A stretch of 56,660 nucleotides of DNA from Sulfuricellaceae bacterium (GCA_030690895.1 JAUYFQ010000084.1:1-56660); one strand, 5' to 3'; positions 23,340 through 33,825 are shown, counted from the first letter of the stretch. The notes: generated by a model from the sequence alone, not told the origin. Numbers and translations are program-made.

Positions 23340-24730
23340 ACTCGACACTCCAAAACAGCAGAATACTGGTACTCGGCCTCGGCGACTCAGGCATGTCGAT
23401 GCTGCGCTATCTTAAACGTCAGGGCGTGCAGGTTTCCGTCGCAGATAGCCGGGAAACGCCACCCAACGCCACGCGCCTGCAAGCCGAATTCCCGGACATC
23501 AAGCTGCATGTCGGGCCCTTCCGTGACGAAATATTTGCCGATCTGGACATGATCGCCATCAGCCCGGGCGTTCCGCTGGCCGACAGCAAGGTGGCCGCAG
23601 CAGCCAGGCGCATCCCGGTGGTTGGCGATGTCGAGTTGTTCGCCCTGGCGCTGGCCGATCACTCTTCTCGCAGTTCGCCCAACATCATTGCGATTACCGG
23701 CTCCAACGGCAAGAGCACTGTCACCGAGATGGCCGGCGCCATGTGCCGGGCAGCAGGCCAGAAAACCATGGTCGCCGGCAATATCGGCCTACCGGTGCTG
23801 GATGCGCTGGCAGAAGCCGAAGCGGAAGGAATGCCGGACGTCTTCGTGCTCGAGCTGTCGAGTTTCCAGCTCGAGACCACCTATAGCCTGAATCCAGCCG
23901 CAGCCACAGTTCTGAATATCAGCGAAGACCACCTCGACCGCTATGACGGCATGGAAGGCTATGTCGCAGCCAAAGCCCGGATTTTTCAGGGCTCCGGGAT
24001 GCAGATCGTCAATCGCGATGACCCGCGCACGCTGACCATCACGCAGGCGCGCTGCACCCAGACCTTTGGCCTGGATTCCCCTGCCAACCAAAAGGACTGG
24101 GGCCTGATCGAGCACGAAGGAAAAACCTGGCTGGCACATGGCACGCACCCGCTCATGCCACTGGACGCACTCCCTTTGACAGGCCGGCACAATGCCGCCA
24201 ATGCGCTGGCTGCGCTGGCGCTGTGTCGCGCCATCGACTTGCCGATCGCGCCGCTGCTCGACGGGCTCAAAACCTTCAAGGGTTTGCCGCACCGGGTTGA
24301 AAAAGTGGCATCACTCAATGAGATCGATTTTTTTGATGATTCCAAGGGAACCAATGTCGGCGCGACGGTTGCCGCGCTGACGGGGATGCCTAACAAGGTG
24401 GTATTGATCGCGGGGGGGGATGGCAAAGGCCAGGATTTCAGCCCTCTCGCGCCAGCAGTAGCCGGTCATGCTCGCGCCGTGGTGCTGATTGGCAGGGATG
24501 GCGCAAAAATTGGCGAGGTGCTAAAAAACAGCGGTGTGCCTCTTTTACGGGCAGGCGGCATGGAAGAGGCAGTCGAGCTTTCCTTCGGGCAGGCTCAGGC
24601 TGGCGATGCAGTATTGCTTTCCCCGGCTTGCGCCAGCTTCGACATGTTCCGCAACTACAAGCACAGGGCGGAAGCCTTCATCGCGGCAGTTCATCAACTT
24701 GGCCGGAATACTGGCAGGAGTGCTGGCTGA
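23336..24730 (+). CDS. murD: MurD, UDP-MurNAc-L-Ala:D-Glu ligase
   Basis: The 464-aa Mur ligase adds D-glutamate. It has an N-terminal Rossmann-like UDP-binding domain ([17 protein letters not shown]), the ATP loop [13 protein letters not shown] (near residue 120), [42 protein letters not shown] and [12 protein letters not shown]. Start ATG overlaps the mraY stop; the final TGA overlaps the ftsW ATG by one base. All key residues are intact. Confidence 0.96.
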   Translation: MNSTLQNSRILVLGLGDSGMSMLRYLKRQGVQVSVADSRETPPNATRLQAEFPDIKLHVGPFRDEIFADLDMIAISPGVPLADSKVAAAARRIPVVGDVELFALALADHSSRSSPNIIAITGSNGKSTVTEMAGAMCRAAGQKTMVAGNIGLPVLDALAEAEAEGMPDVFVLELSSFQLETTYSLNPAAATVLNISEDHLDRYDGMEGYVAAKARIFQGSGMQIVNRDDPRTLTITQARCTQTFGLDSPANQKDWGLIEHEGKTWLAHGTHPLMPLDALPLTGRHNAANALAALALCRAIDLPIAPLLDGLKTFKGLPHRVEKVASLNEIDFFDDSKGTNVGATVAALTGMPNKVVLIAGGDGKGQDFSPLAPAVAGHARAVVLIGRDGAKIGEVLKNSGVPLLRAGGMEEAVELSFGQAQAGDAVLLSPACASFDMFRNYKHRAEAFIAAVHQLGRNTGRSAG

Positions 24731-25884
24731 TGTATATCCCGCTCAGCAAACAGCCGCGCTCCGAATATGACCAGGCCCTGCTCTGGTTCAGCCTGCTATT
24801 GCTGATATTCGGTCTGGTCATGGTGTATTCCTCCTCGATCGCCACCGCAGGCGCAAGCCGCCAGACCGGCTTCCAGGAAACCTACTACCTGCTGCGTCAG
24901 AGTGTGTTTCTCGCCATTGCACTGCTCGCCGCCGCGCTCACCTTCCAGGTTCCCATGCGCGTCTGGCAAAAGGCTGCGCCCTGGCTATTCCTGGGCGGCA
25001 TGATTTTACTGGTCATCGTCCTGATCCCCGGCATCGGCCGGGAAGTGAATGGCAGTCGGCGCTGGCTCTCGCTGGGTTTTGCCAACCTGCAACCGTCGGA
25101 ATTCATGAAACTCATCGTCGTCATGTACGCCGCCGATTACACGGTACGCAAGGCCGCCTTCATGGACCATTTCACCAAAGGCTTCCTGCCCATGTTGATG
25201 GTGATGCTGCTGATCGGCGGCTTGTTGCTGCGCGAGCCGGATTTTGGCGCCTTTGCAGTCATCATCGCCATCGCCATGAGCATCCTGTTTCTGGGCGGGC
25301 TGAACTGGCGTCTGTTCGCCGGTCTGATCGTGCTGCTGATCATCGGATTTCTGTTGCTGATCTGGACCTCGCCCTACCGCATGCAGCGTATCGTCGGCTT
25401 CATGGACCCCTGGGCCGATCCCTATGGCAAAGGATATCAACTCTCCCACGCCCTGATCGCGTTTGGCCGGGGGGAATGGCTGGGTGTCGGGCTAGGCGGC
25501 AGTGTGGAAAAACTTCTGTACCTGCCCGAAGCGCACACTGATTTCCTGCTGGCAGTCATCGCGGAAGAGCTCGGATTCATCGGTGTCGCAGTGGTGGTGC
25601 TGGGCTTCGCCTGGCTGCTGGTGCGCGCCTTCCTGATCGGCCGGGATGCAGAAAGACAGGAGCGCCACTTCTCCGCGCTGGCCGCGCAGGGCATCGGCAT
25701 CTGGCTGGCTGTTCAGTCCATCATCAACATTGGCGTCAACATGGGACTGCTTCCCACCAAGGGACTGACGCTCCCCCTGCTCTCCTTCGGCGGCAGCGGT
25801 ATCGTCGCCAACTGCATCGCCCTGGCCGTACTGCTCAGGATAGACCACGAAAACCGGCTGTTAATGACGGGGCGCGCGGTATGA
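24730..25884 (+). CDS. ftsW: FtsW, septal peptidoglycan polymerase (SEDS)
   Basis: The 384-aa SEDS-family glycosyltransferase works with FtsI. About ten transmembrane helices are visible, with the conserved [13 protein letters not shown] stretch, QPSEFMKL, and the loop [20 protein letters not shown] with the catalytic Asp region, and near the end [18 protein letters not shown]. The ATG at 24730 shares its A with the murD stop. Its end overlaps murG by four bases. Confidence 0.95.
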   Translation: MYIPLSKQPRSEYDQALLWFSLLLLIFGLVMVYSSSIATAGASRQTGFQETYYLLRQSVFLAIALLAAALTFQVPMRVWQKAAPWLFLGGMILLVIVLIPGIGREVNGSRRWLSLGFANLQPSEFMKLIVVMYAADYTVRKAAFMDHFTKGFLPMLMVMLLIGGLLLREPDFGAFAVIIAIAMSILFLGGLNWRLFAGLIVLLIIGFLLLIWTSPYRMQRIVGFMDPWADPYGKGYQLSHALIAFGRGEWLGVGLGGSVEKLLYLPEAHTDFLLAVIAEELGFIGVAVVVLGFAWLLVRAFLIGRDAERQERHFSALAAQGIGIWLAVQSIINIGVNMGLLPTKGLTLPLLSFGGSGIVANCIALAVLLRIDHENRLLMTGRAV

Positions 25885-27005
25885 ATCATGACTTCGCTGC
25901 CCACCCTCTCTCTCGCACCCTCATGGTCATGGCAGGCGGCACGGGCGGGCATGTCATGCCTGCGCTGGCGGTTGCCGACATGCTCCGCAACGAGGGTTGG
26001 CGCATCGTCTGGCTGGGCACAGCCAAAGGCATGGAGGCCACCCTGGTGCCGAAAAATGGATACGAAATGGCCAGTCTGAATTTCACTGGCTTGCGCGGCA
26101 AAGGGCTGTTGCGCGCCCTGTTCATGCCAGTTCAACTGCTGCTGGCTTTCTATCAGAGCCTCAAGGCGATCCTGGCACATCGCCCCGATGTAGTGCTGGG
26201 CATGGGCGGCTACCCCGCCTTTCCGGGTGGCATGATGGCGAGCTTGCTGGCAAAACCATTAGTGATTCATGAGCAGAACTCGGTGGCCGGACTGACCAAC
26301 CGGGTGCTGGCCTGCCTGGCAGACAAGGTGCTGGTGGCTTTCCCGGAAGCGTTCAAGGGCAACAAGGACAAACCCCTCCCATGCCGGAGCGTGGAAACAA
26401 TCTGGCTGGGCAACCCGGTGCGGGCAGAGATTGCTGCGCTGGAAACCCCCGAAATTCGCTACGCCGAGCACACGGGCGCATTACGCATTCTGGTCGTGGG
26501 CGGCAGCCTGGGCGCAGCGGCGCTGAACGACATCGTTCCCAGAGCGCTGGCCTTGATTTCGTCAGGACAGCGTCCGGAAGTCGTGCATCAGGCAGGCGCA
26601 AAACAGTTCGATACCCTGCAAAAAAATTATGCAACGGCCGGCGTCAAGGCCGAACTATGCCCCTTCATCGACGACATGGCAGTCCGGTACGCTTGGGCTG
26701 ATCTGGTGATCTGCCGGTCCGGCGCACTGACAGTGGCCGAACTGGCAGCGGCAGGGGTCGCCAGCCTGCTGGTGCCCTTCCCTCATGCAGTAGATGATCA
26801 CCAGACCACCAATGCACGTTTTCTGAGCAAACACGGCGCAGCAGCGCTGATGCAGCAAAGCGAGCTAACGCCGGAATGGCTGGCTGAATGGCTACAGGAT
26901 TGCTCGCGCGAGGGTTTGCTCAAAATGGCGCAGGCCGCGCGCGCGCAGGCAAAAACCGACGCAACCCGGCAGGTAGCCGATATTTGCAAGGAGCTGGCAA
27001 AGTGA
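25881..27005 (+). CDS. murG: MurG, lipid II synthase
   Basis: The 374-aa GT28 glycosyltransferase adds GlcNAc to lipid I at the inner membrane face. The N-terminal loop [16 protein letters not shown], then [23 protein letters not shown], and the UDP-GlcNAc binding stretch [31 protein letters not shown] are all present. ATGA overlap with ftsW. A short N-terminal extension ([13 protein letters not shown]) precedes the family start. Confidence 0.95.
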   Translation: MNHDFAAHPLSRTLMVMAGGTGGHVMPALAVADMLRNEGWRIVWLGTAKGMEATLVPKNGYEMASLNFTGLRGKGLLRALFMPVQLLLAFYQSLKAILAHRPDVVLGMGGYPAFPGGMMASLLAKPLVIHEQNSVAGLTNRVLACLADKVLVAFPEAFKGNKDKPLPCRSVETIWLGNPVRAEIAALETPEIRYAEHTGALRILVVGGSLGAAALNDIVPRALALISSGQRPEVVHQAGAKQFDTLQKNYATAGVKAELCPFIDDMAVRYAWADLVICRSGALTVAELAAAGVASLLVPFPHAVDDHQTTNARFLSKHGAAALMQQSELTPEWLAEWLQDCSREGLLKMAQAARAQAKTDATRQVADICKELAK

Positions 27006-28456
27006 AGCATAAAGTCAGGAAAATCCATTTTGTCGGCATCGGCGGCTCTGGCATGAGCGGCATCGCCGAAGTCTTGCTGACCCAGAATTTTGAAGTCAGC
27101 GGGTCCGACCTAGCGACAAGCGCGACCACCTTGCGGCTGGAAAAAATGGGGGCGAAAGTCTACCAGGGGCATGACGGCGGGCACGTCGTTCACGCCGATG
27201 TCGTGGTGACTTCCACCGCCGTCAAGGAAGACAACCCGGAAGTCCTGGCCGCGCGCGAACACAACATTCCCATCGTACCGCGCGCCATGATGCTGGCCGA
27301 ACTGATGCGCTTCAAACAAGGCATTGCCGTGGCAGGCACCCATGGCAAAACCACCACCACCAGCCTGATCGCCAGCATTCTGGCTGAAGCCGGGATGGAC
27401 CCCACCTTCGTCATTGGTGGCCGGCTGGAAGCGGCTGGAACCAATGCCAGACTTGGCTCAGGTGAGTTTCTGGTCGCCGAGGCAGACGAGTCCGACGCAT
27501 CTTTCCTGCTGCTCTCCCCCATTCTGGCGGTGATCACCAATATCGATCAGGACCATATGGAAACCTATGGTCACGATTTTAATCGCCTCAAGCAGGCATT
27601 CGTGGACTTCACCTCCCACCTGCCTTTCTACGGCATGGCCGTGGTCTGCATCGATGACCCAGTCGTGCGCGAAATCCTGCCACGCATCACCAAGCCGGTT
27701 TGGACCTATGGAATCTCTGACGATGCCAAGGTGCGCGCGCTGAATGTCCAGGCCGACAACGGCCAGATGCGCTTCACCGTCGAACGCCGCAACGGCAACA
27801 TCAGCACACTGGACATCACGCTCAACCTGCCCGGCATGCACTATGTGCTGAATGCGCTGGCTGCCATCGCCATCGCAACCGAAGTGGGTGCATCAGACGC
27901 CGCCATCATCAAGGCACTGGCCGAGTTCAAAGGGGTGGGGCGACGCTTTGAGCGCTACGGGGAAATTGAATTTTCGACGCACTCCCCAACCGCCTCTCCC
28001 TCTCCCCAACCCTCCCCCGGGGGGGGAGGGGGCAATGGTAAAGGGCGATTTACTCTCATTGATGACTATGGACACCACCCGGTTGAAATGGAAGCCACCA
28101 TTGCCGCCGCTCGGGGTGCTTTTCCAGGGCGCCGCCTGGTGCTGGCATTTCAGCCGCACCGTTTTACCCGGACTCGGGATTTATTTGAGGATTTCGCCCG
28201 AATCCTGTCCAGCGTGGACGCACTGCTCCTGACCGAGGTATATGCCGCCGGAGAAGCGCCCATCGTGGCGGCCGACGGCAGGGCGCTGGCGCGCGCGGTC
28301 CGGGTCACCGGCAAGGTAGAGCCGATTTTTGTCGAAAATATTGCCGACCTGCCTGCATCCATACTGGCCATGGCGAAGGATGGGGATGTGGTGCTGGTGA
28401 TGGGCGCCGGCTCCATTGGCCACGTGCCGGGCAAGCTGGCAAGAGGGGAGCGCTAA
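27002..28456 (+). CDS. murC: MurC, UDP-MurNAc:L-Ala ligase, with repeat-derived loop
   Basis: From GTG at 27002, overlapping the murG stop, MurC is 484 aa. It has the nucleotide loop [18 protein letters not shown] site [13 protein letters not shown] (near residue 112), [19 protein letters not shown] and [11 protein letters not shown]. It adds the first L-Ala to UDP-MurNAc. Between RRFERYGEI and [11 protein letters not shown] about 20 residues (Ser/Pro, then Gly-rich) are encoded by a C-rich then G-rich palindrome. The family normally has a short strand-turn there. The loop lies just before the C-terminal domain and is probably tolerated because it is on the surface. Confidence 0.95.
   Translation: MKHKVRKIHFVGIGGSGMSGIAEVLLTQNFEVSGSDLATSATTLRLEKMGAKVYQGHDGGHVVHADVVVTSTAVKEDNPEVLAAREHNIPIVPRAMMLAELMRFKQGIAVAGTHGKTTTTSLIASILAEAGMDPTFVIGGRLEAAGTNARLGSGEFLVAEADESDASFLLLSPILAVITNIDQDHMETYGHDFNRLKQAFVDFTSHLPFYGMAVVCIDDPVVREILPRITKPVWTYGISDDAKVRALNVQADNGQMRFTVERRNGNISTLDITLNLPGMHYVLNALAAIAIATEVGASDAAIIKALAEFKGVGRRFERYGEIEFSTHSPTASPSPQPSPGGGGGNGKGRFTLIDDYGHHPVEMEATIAAARGAFPGRRLVLAFQPHRFTRTRDLFEDFARILSSVDALLLTEVYAAGEAPIVAADGRALARAVRVTGKVEPIFVENIADLPASILAMAKDGDVVLVMGAGSIGHVPGKLARGER
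27987..28032. repeat. C/G-rich palindromic repeat inserted in murC
   Basis: The stretch has repeated CTCTCCC/CTCCCC units, then CCCTCCCCC directly facing GGGGGGAGGG (about 28010-28032), a near-perfect palindrome. It keeps frame and has no stop. Its C-rich left end resembles the left ends of the repeats in ftsL and murB, so it may be a short member of the same family. Confidence 0.65.
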
Positions 28457-28458
28457 AG

Positions 28459-29538
28459 GTGCTGGCCATGGCGTATACCTCCAAGACACTCCCCCTCCCT
28501 TTATGCCCTTCAGGGTGCAACCCTCCCCCTGCACCCGCAAGGAGTGTCCCCGCCGAGAGCGGCAGCAAAGCTGCTCACTCTGGCGAGACGGGAGAGGGGG
28601 CAAACGTAAAAAGCGATTGTTTTGATCGGGGCGAGCTGCGCTTCAACGAACCCATGTCTGCCCATGTCAGCTGGCGGGCTGGCGGCTGTGCTGAGCGCTG
28701 CTATATACCGACCAACCTGCCGGATCTGGCGCACTACCTTGCAAGCAATTCAGGGCTGGTTCACTTCGTCGGGTTGGGTAGCAATCTACTGGTGCGCGAC
28801 GGGGGGCTGAGTGGCACCGTCATCCTGCTGCATGGCGCGTTGAATCACATCAAACTCGCAGCAGAAGGCCTGATTTATGCCGAAGCGGGTGTCAGCAGCC
28901 CCAAGGTGTCCAGTTTTGCAGCACGCCATGATCTGGAAGGAGCGGAATTTCTTTCCGGCATTCCCGGCACGGTGGGCGGTGCGCTGGCCATGAACGCGGG
29001 TTGCTACGGTAGCGAAACCTGGCAGCGGGTAGAAAAGGTACTCACCATCAACCGCCAAGGCGAACTGCATGAACGGCTGCCGCATGAATACGAAATCGGC
29101 TATCGGCATGTTGTTTTGTCAGTGCGGAGTGAGCCCGCTTCTACCCCTCACTCCTCACTCCTCACTCCTCACCCAGAAGAGTGGTTCGTCGCCGCCTGGC
29201 TGCGTCTTCAGCCCGGCGCTGGCGCAGCGAGCAAGCAAAAAATCAAGGGCTGGCTGGCGAAACGCATGGCGACCCAGCCACTGACCCAGCCCAACGCCGG
29301 TTCGGTATTCCGCAACCCACCTGGCGACCACGCCGCGCGCTTGATTGAGGCCTGCGGCTTGAAAGGTTTGACCATGGGTGGCGCGCAGGTCTCGGAAAAA
29401 CACGCCAATTTCATCGTCAATCTCGGGCAGGCCAGCGCCAGCGATATTGAAACGCTGATCAATACGGTGCAGGCGACAGTCAAGGAAAAACAGGGCGTGG
29501 AACTGGTCACGGAAGTCAGAATTGTAGGCAAAGCATGA
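28459..29538 (+). CDS. murB: MurB, UDP-N-acetylenolpyruvoylglucosamine reductase, with repeat-derived segments
   Basis: This flavoenzyme reduces UDP-GlcNAc-enolpyruvate to UDP-MurNAc with NADPH. The normal part begins [18 protein letters not shown] near residue 60 and contains [31 protein letters not shown] (FAD), NAGSVFRNP (catalytic Ser) and EVRIVG. The first 55 or so residues are encoded largely by the MITE-like repeat 28491-28600. A second insertion ([16 protein letters not shown], near residue 235) comes from a 7-bp tandem array. GTG at 28459 has GGAG eight bases upstream; ATG at 28468 is the alternative. No start exists downstream of the repeat before the conserved part, so the extension must be translated. 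Confidence 0.9.
   Translation: MLAMAYTSKTLPLPLCPSGCNPPPAPARSVPAESGSKAAHSGETGEGANVKSDCFDRGELRFNEPMSAHVSWRAGGCAERCYIPTNLPDLAHYLASNSGLVHFVGLGSNLLVRDGGLSGTVILLHGALNHIKLAAEGLIYAEAGVSSPKVSSFAARHDLEGAEFLSGIPGTVGGALAMNAGCYGSETWQRVEKVLTINRQGELHERLPHEYEIGYRHVVLSVRSEPASTPHSSLLTPHPEEWFVAAWLRLQPGAGAASKQKIKGWLAKRMATQPLTQPNAGSVFRNPPGDHAARLIEACGLKGLTMGGAQVSEKHANFIVNLGQASASDIETLINTVQATVKEKQGVELVTEVRIVGKA
28491..28600. repeat. MITE-like palindromic repeat, copy in murB 5' end
   Basis: About 110 bp with termini CCCCCTCCC and GGGAGAGGGGG. It shares the core CCCGCAAGG-GTGTCCCCGCCG with the ftsL copy, followed by a hairpin with an AAA loop (GGCAGC-AAA-GCTGCT here, GGCGGC-AAA-GCCGCT in ftsL). The stem changes are compensatory. 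The reading frame is open through it. Confidence 0.75.
29146..29173 (+). repeat. CCTCACT heptamer array inside murB
   Basis: Four units of 7 bp, three perfect CCTCACT and a final CCTCACC. The unit is not a multiple of three, so gain or loss of one unit would shift the frame of an essential gene. It encodes Ser/Leu/Thr/Pro/His residues that are not part of the family consensus. Confidence 0.85.
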
Positions 29539-30467
29539 ACTCATCATCCATGACACATAAAGCATTCGGAAAAGTAGCCGTGTTGTTCGGCGGCAAATCT
29601 GCCGAGCGCGAGGTATCGCTCAAGAGCGGGGCGGCAGTGCTGCGCGCCCTGCAAGCCAGCGGCGTGGACGCACACGCTTTCGACCCGGCTGAACAGGATT
29701 TGCACCAGCTCAAGGAACAGGGCTTTTTGCTTGCCTTCATCGCCCTGCATGGCCGTTTTGGCGAGGACGGCACCGTACAGGGCGCGCTGGAACTGATGAA
29801 CATTCCCTACACCGGCAGCGGCGTGATGGCTTCCGCCCTGGCGATGGACAAATGGCGCACCAAGATGATCTGGCGCGCTGCTGGTCTGCCAATCCCGGAT
29901 TTCAAGCTGATCAAGGCCGATAGCGATCTTGATGCCATTGTTGACCAACTGGGACTCCCGCTGTTCGTCAAACCGGCCAATGAAGGCTCCAGCGTGGGCA
30001 TCAGCAAGGTCAAGACACGTGCCGAACTGCGCCCGGCCTATGAACTGGCTGCCAGGCACGACCCCCTGGTCATCGCCGAGCAGTTCATCGGTGGCGGCGA
30101 ATACACCGCCGCCATGCTGGGCGAGCAGGCGTTGCCGGTCATCAAGATCGAACCGGCCACCGAGTTTTATGACTATGAGGCCAAATATTTTCGCGACGAT
30201 ACCCGCTACCTGTTGCCCTGCGGCCTGTCCACCGCGCAGGAGCGGGAGATGCAGGAACTGGCAAAGCAAGGATTTGCGGTCGTTGGCGGATCGGGCTGGG
30301 GCCGGGTGGATTTTCTGATGGATGAAAACGGCAAGCCCTATCTGCTGGAACTGAACACATCCCCTGGCATGACTGATCACAGCCTGGTACCGATGGCTGC
30401 ACGTCACGCCGGCATTCCGTTCGAGCAATTGGTGCTACGGGTTCTGGAGATGGCGCATGTGGGATAA
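29535..30467 (+). CDS. ddlB: D-alanine-D-alanine ligase DdlB
   Basis: The 310-aa ATP-grasp ligase joins two D-Ala. [17 protein letters not shown] at the N-terminus, [51 protein letters not shown] and the Mg-binding [25 protein letters not shown] are the family blocks. The ATG overlaps the murB stop (ATGA) and the 3' end overlaps ftsQ by 11 bases. A second ATG five codons in is possible. Confidence 0.96.
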   Translation: MNSSSMTHKAFGKVAVLFGGKSAEREVSLKSGAAVLRALQASGVDAHAFDPAEQDLHQLKEQGFLLAFIALHGRFGEDGTVQGALELMNIPYTGSGVMASALAMDKWRTKMIWRAAGLPIPDFKLIKADSDLDAIVDQLGLPLFVKPANEGSSVGISKVKTRAELRPAYELAARHDPLVIAEQFIGGGEYTAAMLGEQALPVIKIEPATEFYDYEAKYFRDDTRYLLPCGLSTAQEREMQELAKQGFAVVGGSGWGRVDFLMDENGKPYLLELNTSPGMTDHSLVPMAARHAGIPFEQLVLRVLEMAHVG

Positions 30468-31179
30468 GCCCGCCCTCATGCTCTGGCTGGCGAACCTGCT
30501 GTACACGCTGGCGGCCATCATGTTGCTGTATGCCGTGCTCTTCATGGTGATTCATCTACCGGTGTTTCCCTTGAAAGAAGTCAAGGTGAATGGAGAGCTC
30601 AGTCATGTCACGCGGGAACAGGTGCAATTCATTACCACGCGGGCACTGAGGGGCAATTTTTTCACGCTGGACCTGAACCGGACACGCCGTACTTTCGAGA
30701 AGCTGCCCTGGGTGCGTAACGTGCAGGTTCGCCGCCGCTGGCCGGGACGCCTGGAAGTCACGCTGGAAGAGCATCAGGCACTGGCTCGCTGGAGCAATGT
30801 CGCGTTGGTCAACACGCAGGGTGAGCTGTTTCAGGCTGCGTCGGATCAGACTTTGCCGGTCTTCAATGGCCCGCAGGATGGCGTGCAGGAAATGTCGGCT
30901 CAGTATCTGGCCTTCAAACAGCAACTGGAACCGATCGGGCGGCAACCCGCTCAACTCAGCCTGTCACCACGTCGCGCCTGGCAGATCAAACTGGACAATG
31001 GGCTGACGGTGGAACTGGGCAAGGATCAGGTGGAAGCGCGGCTGGGGAAATTTGTAAAAGTGTTCAATCGCAGCATAGCCAGGTTGAACCAGACCGTTGA
31101 TTACGTGGATCTCCGCTATCCAAACGGATTTGCTGTACGCATGGAACACACAAGAGCAGGGCCAGTAAAAAAATCGTAG
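30457..31179 (+). CDS. ftsQ: FtsQ, divisome assembly protein
   Basis: The 240-aa bitopic protein has a short cytoplasmic start, a membrane helix ([20 protein letters not shown], about residues 13-32), a POTRA domain ([45 protein letters not shown]) and a beta domain to the end ([15 protein letters not shown]). It links FtsL/FtsB to FtsA/FtsZ-side proteins. It is 57 bp from ftsA. Confidence 0.94.
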   Translation: MWDKPALMLWLANLLYTLAAIMLLYAVLFMVIHLPVFPLKEVKVNGELSHVTREQVQFITTRALRGNFFTLDLNRTRRTFEKLPWVRNVQVRRRWPGRLEVTLEEHQALARWSNVALVNTQGELFQAASDQTLPVFNGPQDGVQEMSAQYLAFKQQLEPIGRQPAQLSLSPRRAWQIKLDNGLTVELGKDQVEARLGKFVKVFNRSIARLNQTVDYVDLRYPNGFAVRMEHTRAGPVKKS

Positions 31180-31236
31180 CGAGCGAATCGCAGTCAATTT
31201 TTTACAGACTCTCAGGAAAGGGACGCAGGGGGAAAC

Positions 31237-32475
31237 ATGAGCAGGACCAAAGAGCAAAAAGCACTCGTCGTCGGACTGGATATTGGCACCTCGAAAATCA
31301 TCGCCATCGTGGCCGAAATTCGTCCGGATGGGCGGATGGAAATCATCGGTATCGGCCAGCACCCTTCGCGCGGCTTGAAGAAAGGGGTGGTGATCAATAT
31401 CGAGTCCACCGTCAATGCGATCCAGCGCGCCCTTGAAGAAGCCGAGCTGATGGCCGACTGCAAGATCCGCGAAGTCTATACCGGCATCGCTGGCAGCCAC
31501 ATCAAGAGCTTCAACTCGCATGGCATGGTGGCGATCAAGGACAAGGAAGTCTCGCAGATGGACGTGGATCGGGTGATCGAAACGGCCAAGGCGGTGAATA
31601 TCCCGACCGATCAGCAAATTCTGCACATTCTGACCCAGGAATTCATCATCGACGGCCAGGAAGACGTGCGTGAACCGCTGGGCATGAGCGGCATCCGGCT
31701 GGAAGTCAAAGTACATATTGTCACCGGCGCGGTTTCCGCAGCACAGAACATCATCAAATGCATCAAGCGCTGCGGCCTGGAAGTGCGTGACCTGATCCTG
31801 CAACCGCTGGCCTCCAGCCTGGCCGTATTGGCCGAAGACGAAAAGGATCTGGGGGTGTGTCTGGTAGATATCGGCGGCGGCACCACGGACATCGCGGTGT
31901 TCACCGACGGTGCGATCCGCCATACCGCCGTGATTCCCATTGCAGGCGACCAGATCACCAACGACATCGCCATGGCCTTGCGCACACCGACCAAGGAAGC
32001 AGAAGACATCAAGCGCACCCACGGCTGCGCGCTGCGCCAACTGGCCGATCCCAACGAAATGGTCGAAGTCCCTGGCGTAGGCGAACGGGAGTCGCGCCAA
32101 CTCTCGCGCCAGACTCTGGCCGAAGTGATCGAGCCGCGCGTCGAGGAGTTGTATTCCCTGGTCCAGGCCGAACTGCGCCGTAGCGGTTTTGAGGATCTGA
32201 TGTCCTCGGGGATCGTGATTACCGGCGGTAGTTCAGTCATGCAAGGGATGGTGGAACTGGGCGAAGAGGTCTTTCACATGCCGGTACGACTTGGACTGCC
32301 GAATTACCAGGGCGGGCTGGCAGAGGTCGTCCGTAATCCACGCTTTGCGACTGGCCTGGGTCTGCTCATGTCCGCCTACGAGCAGCATCAGCGCAATCAG
32401 TTCGCAACGTTACAGAGTACGTCGATACAACAGGTTTTCGTAAAGATGAAGAGTTGGTTTCAAGGAAATTTTTAG
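31237..32475 (+). CDS. ftsA: FtsA, actin-like divisome anchor
   Basis: The 412-aa ATP-binding protein tethers FtsZ to the membrane. VVGLDIGTSKIIAIVAEI (phosphate 1), the SHS2/1C region, LVDIGGGTTDIAVF (phosphate 2) and VITGGSSVMQGM (adenosine) are present, and the C-terminal amphipathic helix ends VKMKSWFQGNF. ATG follows GGACGCAGGGGG. The last 25 bases are duplicated just downstream, with a palindromic insert in the second copy (see 32489-32552). Confidence 0.96.
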   Translation: MSRTKEQKALVVGLDIGTSKIIAIVAEIRPDGRMEIIGIGQHPSRGLKKGVVINIESTVNAIQRALEEAELMADCKIREVYTGIAGSHIKSFNSHGMVAIKDKEVSQMDVDRVIETAKAVNIPTDQQILHILTQEFIIDGQEDVREPLGMSGIRLEVKVHIVTGAVSAAQNIIKCIKRCGLEVRDLILQPLASSLAVLAEDEKDLGVCLVDIGGGTTDIAVFTDGAIRHTAVIPIAGDQITNDIAMALRTPTKEAEDIKRTHGCALRQLADPNEMVEVPGVGERESRQLSRQTLAEVIEPRVEELYSLVQAELRRSGFEDLMSSGIVITGGSSVMQGMVELGEEVFHMPVRLGLPNYQGGLAEVVRNPRFATGLGLLMSAYEQHQRNQFATLQSTSIQQVFVKMKSWFQGNF

Positions 32476-32488
32476 ATGGAGTTGGTTT

Positions 32489-32552
32489 GGCTACGACATA
32501 ACCTGCTTGCGCAGGTGAGTCTTCGCCGCAACAAGCCCTTCGGGCGCGTTGT
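32489..32552. repeat. 64-bp palindromic insert splitting a duplicated ftsA 3' end
   Basis: The ftsA end GAGTTGGTTT + CAAGGAAATTTTTA (32451-32474) recurs as GAGTTGGTTT (32479-32488) and CAAGGACAATTTTTA (32553-32567), with these 64 bases between. The insert holds two hairpins: ACCTGC-TTGC-GCAGGT (32501-32516) and CAAC..GCCC-TTC-GGGC..GTTG. It looks like a REP/BIME-type unit. It occupies most of the 143-bp ftsA-ftsZ gap, which otherwise ends in the strong AGGAGG of ftsZ. Confidence 0.65.
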
Positions 32553-32618
32553 CAAGGACAATTTTTAACACGAATTTAATGGTTTTGTTCTGGAAGTTGG
32601 TCAATCAAGGAGGAAGCG

Positions 32619-33770
32619 ATGTTTGAACTAATGGAAGCCCCAATGCAGGATGCGGTCATCAAGGTCATTGGCATAGGCGGTTGCGGCGGAAACGCTGTCG
32701 ATCACATGATTAACAGTGGCCTGGAAGGGGTGGAATTCATTTGCGCCAACACCGATGCGCAGGCGCTTAAACGCAATCAGGCACGCACCCAGATTCAGCT
32801 GGGCGCGACCATCACCAAGGGTCTGGGTGCAGGCGCGAACCCTGAAGTCGGGCGCGCCTCGGCAGAGGAAGACCGTGAACGCATTGCCGACATGATCCGT
32901 GGCGCCAACATGCTCTTTATCACGGCAGGCATGGGCGGTGGAACAGGTACCGGCGCCGCGCCGATCGTGGCAGAAATCGCCAAGGAACTGGGGATTTTGA
33001 CAGTGGCCGTGGTTACCAAGCCCTTTGCTTTCGAAGGCAAACGTCACAAAGTTGCTCAAACCGGGATGGACAATCTTTCCCAGCAGGTGGACTCACTGAT
33101 CGTGGTACCTAACGACAAGCTCATGCAGGTATTGGGTGAAGATGTCAGCTTCCAGGACGCGTTCAAGGCTGCCAATGACGTATTGCACGGCGCTGTCGCA
33201 GGTATCGCCGAAGTCATCAATTGCACCGGCCTGATCAACGTGGACTTCGCCGACGTGAAAACAGTCATGTCCGAAAATGGCATGGCCATGATGGGATCGG
33301 CTTCCGCATCCGGCGTCGACCGTGCCCGCCTGGCCGCCGAACGTGCGGTCAACTGCCCCCTGCTGGAAGACATCGACCTCAAGGGCGCGCGCGGCGTGCT
33401 GGTCAACGTCACCGCCAGCGGCAGCATGAAAATGAAAGAGTTTTACGATGTCATGGAGACCATCAAGGAGTTTTCTGCCGAAGACGCCACGGTCATCGGC
33501 GGCACGGTGATCGATGAAAACATGGGCGACACGCTGCGGGTCACCATGGTCGCCACCGGCCTGGGCGGAACCGCTGCGCGCCAGCAACCCAGACCGCAAC
33601 TGGTGGTGCGCAATGGCACCGACAACGCCCCCATGGCCGTGAATTACGAGGAACTGGAACAGCCTGCCGTGATGCGTCGTCGTGAGCGCGGTGCTCAGCT
33701 TGAAGCCATGAAACAGTCTGGTGTCGACTTCCTCGACATCCCAGCCTTCCTGCGCAAACAAGCTGACTGA
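32619..33770 (+). CDS. ftsZ: FtsZ, tubulin-like cell division GTPase
   Basis: The 383-aa protein forms the Z-ring. GIGGCGGNAVDHMI at the N-terminus, the tubulin signature GGGTGTGAAPIVAEIAKE (near residue 107), the T7 loop NVDFADVKTVM, and the conserved C-terminal peptide FLDIPAFLRKQAD, which binds FtsA/ZipA, are intact. Start ATG follows AAGGAGGAAGCG. It is the last gene of the cluster; lpxC, which follows ftsZ in many relatives, is missing here. Confidence 0.98.
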   Translation: MFELMEAPMQDAVIKVIGIGGCGGNAVDHMINSGLEGVEFICANTDAQALKRNQARTQIQLGATITKGLGAGANPEVGRASAEEDRERIADMIRGANMLFITAGMGGGTGTGAAPIVAEIAKELGILTVAVVTKPFAFEGKRHKVAQTGMDNLSQQVDSLIVVPNDKLMQVLGEDVSFQDAFKAANDVLHGAVAGIAEVINCTGLINVDFADVKTVMSENGMAMMGSASASGVDRARLAAERAVNCPLLEDIDLKGARGVLVNVTASGSMKMKEFYDVMETIKEFSAEDATVIGGTVIDENMGDTLRVTMVATGLGGTAARQQPRPQLVVRNGTDNAPMAVNYEELEQPAVMRRRERGAQLEAMKQSGVDFLDIPAFLRKQAD

Positions 33771-33800
33771 GTCAGACTTGAGATAGACCTCTCCAGAACA

Positions 33801-33825
33801 GGAAGCCGGTCGGTGATCGGCTTCC
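33801..33825 (+). terminator. Hairpin after ftsZ, possible terminator of the dcw operon
   Basis: GGAAGCCG and CGGCTTCC (8-bp perfect stem, 9-nt loop) lie 30 bp after the ftsZ stop. No U-run follows, so it may be a Rho-dependent end or an mRNA 3'-stabilising hairpin. Confidence 0.45.

Noticed and set aside
30964-32100. 378-aa antisense frame inside ftsQ/ftsA
   Set aside because: A shadow frame; both plus-strand genes have all family motifs.
33801-33825. Strong rho-independent terminator after ftsZ
   Set aside because: The stem is perfect but no U-run follows, so it is listed only as a hairpin with low confidence.
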